From PWVB01 sp964530185 (lineage in GTDB: Bacteria; Chloroflexota; Anaerolineae; B4-G1; SLSP01), in contig CAZHBB010000031.1 of NCBI GenBank assembly GCA_964530185.1, positions 1-33,352 of the forward strand: a stretch of DNA of 33,352 nt. The letters run 5' to 3'. The position numbers were made by a program, and so were the translations under genes. Shown piece by piece: positions 32,328-33,352 of this stretch (its first letter is position 1; the number at the start of each line of letters is the position of its first letter). The notes under the pieces were generated by a model, which was given only the letters and a program-made list of their open reading frames with translations, did no database searches and was not told the origin of the DNA.

Positions 32328-33037
32328 CTGCAATTTTCAATTTCCTGGTAAACAGATCTTGCTCTCTTTAAGAGAGCCGCGATCTCTGGCTGCTCAAGCT
32401 CCCGGCGTTTTTGCTCCTTGAGAACCTCTCTAACTTCTGAGGGTCGCGCTACTGTGGTTTCCGTAACTTGACTCTTGCCCCTGTCAACCTTGTCCATCTC
32501 CTCGATGATCTGATAAACTTTTTCCAGATTCTCTTCCGTGTGCTCAAAGTGCAAGAAGTGCGTGCCGAACTTCGAATTGAGCCTATCGGTTACTTCCCCA
32601 AAGTCTCGTGTGATCTGCTCGAAAGTAGCCAGCATAAAGCCTGAACGATATGGGCGTATCGTTGAATAAAATCTCACATAATCCCAAAGAGCCTGCTTGG
32701 CAGACAGCCTGGGTTCTCGCACTAAAAGCGATAGCACGGCATCTTTCGGCTGTCGGATCAACACAAGCGTAGGGATCTTCCAGTATACGGCCTGAATCAC
32801 CTGTGCAGGCAAATGGATGTGGTGGGCGATTTTCACGGGACGTCCTTGTGCTGTGAGAAACGCGGCAACGGCGAATGTGTTAGCCGAGCGCGGATAGCCC
32901 TCGATCACAATCTCTGTGTCCCGTGACACAGCGAGATGCCGACGAGGAGAGTGCATGAGATATAACAAAGCGAAATAAAGCTTCGGGTAGCGTCCGGTTA
33001 TCGATCGCACCTCAAAGCGAATATCATGAGTGTTCAT
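32324..33037 (-). CDS. sulfotransferase-like protein
   Basis: The 237-residue protein carries a P-loop-like 5' phosphosulfate-binding motif, IEGYPRSANTFAVAAF, at about 45-60, as in PAPS-dependent sulfotransferases. A 3' phosphate block follows in PTLVLIRQPKDAVLSLL, with Arg, Asp and Ser residues in the usual order. It should be a cytoplasmic enzyme that sulfates a sugar or lipid. The start is taken as ATG at 33035-33037; an earlier ATG at 33103 lies inside the insertion sequence. The only ribosome-site-like run, GGGGG on the minus strand, is at 33047-33051 in the insertion sequence end. It couples to the GT4 gene by a 4-nt overlap, so its product may modify the same polysaccharide. Confidence 0.8.
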   Translation of the reverse strand: MNTHDIRFEVRSITGRYPKLYFALLYLMHSPRRHLAVSRDTEIVIEGYPRSANTFAVAAFLTAQGRPVKIAHHIHLPAQVIQAVYWKIPTLVLIRQPKDAVLSLLVREPRLSAKQALWDYVRFYSTIRPYRSGFMLATFEQITRDFGEVTDRLNSKFGTHFLHFEHTEENLEKVYQIIEEMDKVDRGKSQVTETTVARPSEVREVLKEQKRRELEQPEIAALLKRARSVYQEIENCR

Positions 33038-33044
33038 AGTGAGG

Positions 33045-33064
33045 TGACCCCCAAGTTTTGGACC
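33045..33064. repeat. putative terminal inverted repeat of the insertion sequence
   Basis: These 20 nt begin with TG and lie 33 nt past the transposase stop, the position expected for an IS3-family terminal repeat. The mate is not in the window. Confidence 0.6.
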
Positions 33065-33096
33065 ACGGCAAGGGGAAAATAAGTGAAACTTGGTTG

Positions 33097-33352
33097 TTAA
33101 CATAGCAAGGATACCATACCTTGATGAACCTTAACAGGGGCCACATAGCCCAGGCTCTGATGGGGGCGCTCGTCGTTGTAGAAGGTGAAGTAACGCTGAA
33201 GCCCTGTTTCTAGCTCTTCCACCGAGGCATAGTCGTACAGGTAGATGTCCTCGTACTTGAGGGAGCGCCAGAGACGTTCGATGAAGACATTGTCTAAGGC
33301 GCGGCCACGGCCATCCATACTGATGCGGATTCCCCCGGCTTCCAGACGTTGG
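33097..33352 (-). CDS. IS3-family-like transposase, C-terminal part, cut by window edge
   Basis: Only about the last 85 residues are visible. They belong to the integrase (rve) core of an IS3-type OrfB: ISMDGRGRALDNVFIERLWR contains the catalytic Glu of the DDE triad, followed by SLKYEDIYLYDYASVEEL, YFTFYNDERPHQSLGYVAP and the stop at 33097-33099. The frame stays open to the last bases of the window, so the start is off the edge. An internal ATG at 33318 is not the start. Nothing shows whether the element is intact. Confidence 0.88.
   Translation of the reverse strand, partial: QRLEAGGIRISMDGRGRALDNVFIERLWRSLKYEDIYLYDYASVEELETGLQRYFTFYNDERPHQSLGYVAPVKVHQGMVSLLC

Larger units (their letters stand above)
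33045..33352. mobile_element. partial IS3-family-like insertion sequence, one end only
   Basis: A transposase C-terminus reaches the window edge. Beyond its stop, TGACCCCCAAGTTTTGGACC (33045-33064) has the TG start and TTTTGGACC core expected of such an inverted-repeat end. The other end lies outside the window, so neither the inverted repeat nor the target duplication can be confirmed. Confidence 0.75.

Noticed and set aside
1..33352. CRISPR array, tRNA or rRNA genes
   Set aside because: No regularly spaced direct repeats and no cloverleaf or rRNA-like stretch was noticed in the gaps; almost all sequence is protein-coding.

Overview
This window reads as a bacterial chromosome segment, moderately GC-rich and densely coded, with long co-directional gene runs. 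The mix suggests an environmental Chloroflexota (Anaerolineae-like) or a similar deep-branching heterotroph: a bacterial V/A-type ATPase, a split PurH, CehA/McbA-type metallohydrolase and Gfo/Idh/MocA genes, a sulfatase, and a Wzz/ligase exopolysaccharide locus. This taxonomic guess rests on gene content only, because no rRNA or other marker gene is present.

Region 1 (3-10298, minus strand): nine closely spaced genes, gaps 19-46 nt, that look like one catabolic operon. In transcription order they are: a UxaA-type SAF-domain gene that appears frameshifted; a large CehA/McbA-type metallohydrolase; an inositol-monophosphatase-family phosphatase; an M20 amidohydrolase; a TIM-barrel protein of unclear function; a Gfo/Idh/MocA dehydrogenase; a nucleoside hydrolase; an N-acylglucosamine 2-epimerase-family isomerase; and an AAC(3)-family N-acetyltransferase. 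No transporter or regulator lies in the window. The set could deacylate, dephosphorylate, oxidise, epimerise and split a glycosidic or amidated sugar-like or cyclitol-like substrate. I do not recognise it as a described pathway.

Region 2 (10299-10512): a divergent promoter region. Candidate promoters point both ways, and a 9-bp inverted repeat places one arm at each -35 element.

Region 3 (10513-19198, plus strand): a complete nine-gene V/A-type ATPase operon in the order H-C-I-K-F-E-A-B-D, with four consecutive 4-nt stop/start overlaps from F to D. It is followed on the same strand by a universal stress protein and two separate genes for the two halves of PurH (IMP cyclohydrolase and AICAR formyltransferase).

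Region 4 (21831-26165): a hairpin separates the convergent purH2-like gene and a sulfatase (minus). Then come a non-coding stretch with nested palindromes, an SPFH/slipin membrane protein (minus), and divergent seryl-tRNA synthetase (plus), which ends at a strong 14-bp hairpin.

Region 5 (26166-33037, minus strand): a surface-polysaccharide locus. In transcription order it holds a sulfotransferase-like protein, a GT4 glycosyltransferase, a WecG/TagA/CpsF glycosyltransferase, a polyprenyl-phosphate sugar phosphotransferase, an O-antigen-ligase-like membrane protein and a Wzz-type chain-length protein. A sulfated exopolysaccharide is a reasonable inference.

Region 6 (33045-33352): the end of an IS3-family-like insertion sequence, cut by the window edge. 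Its terminus lies 7 nt upstream of the likely start codon of the sulfotransferase gene.
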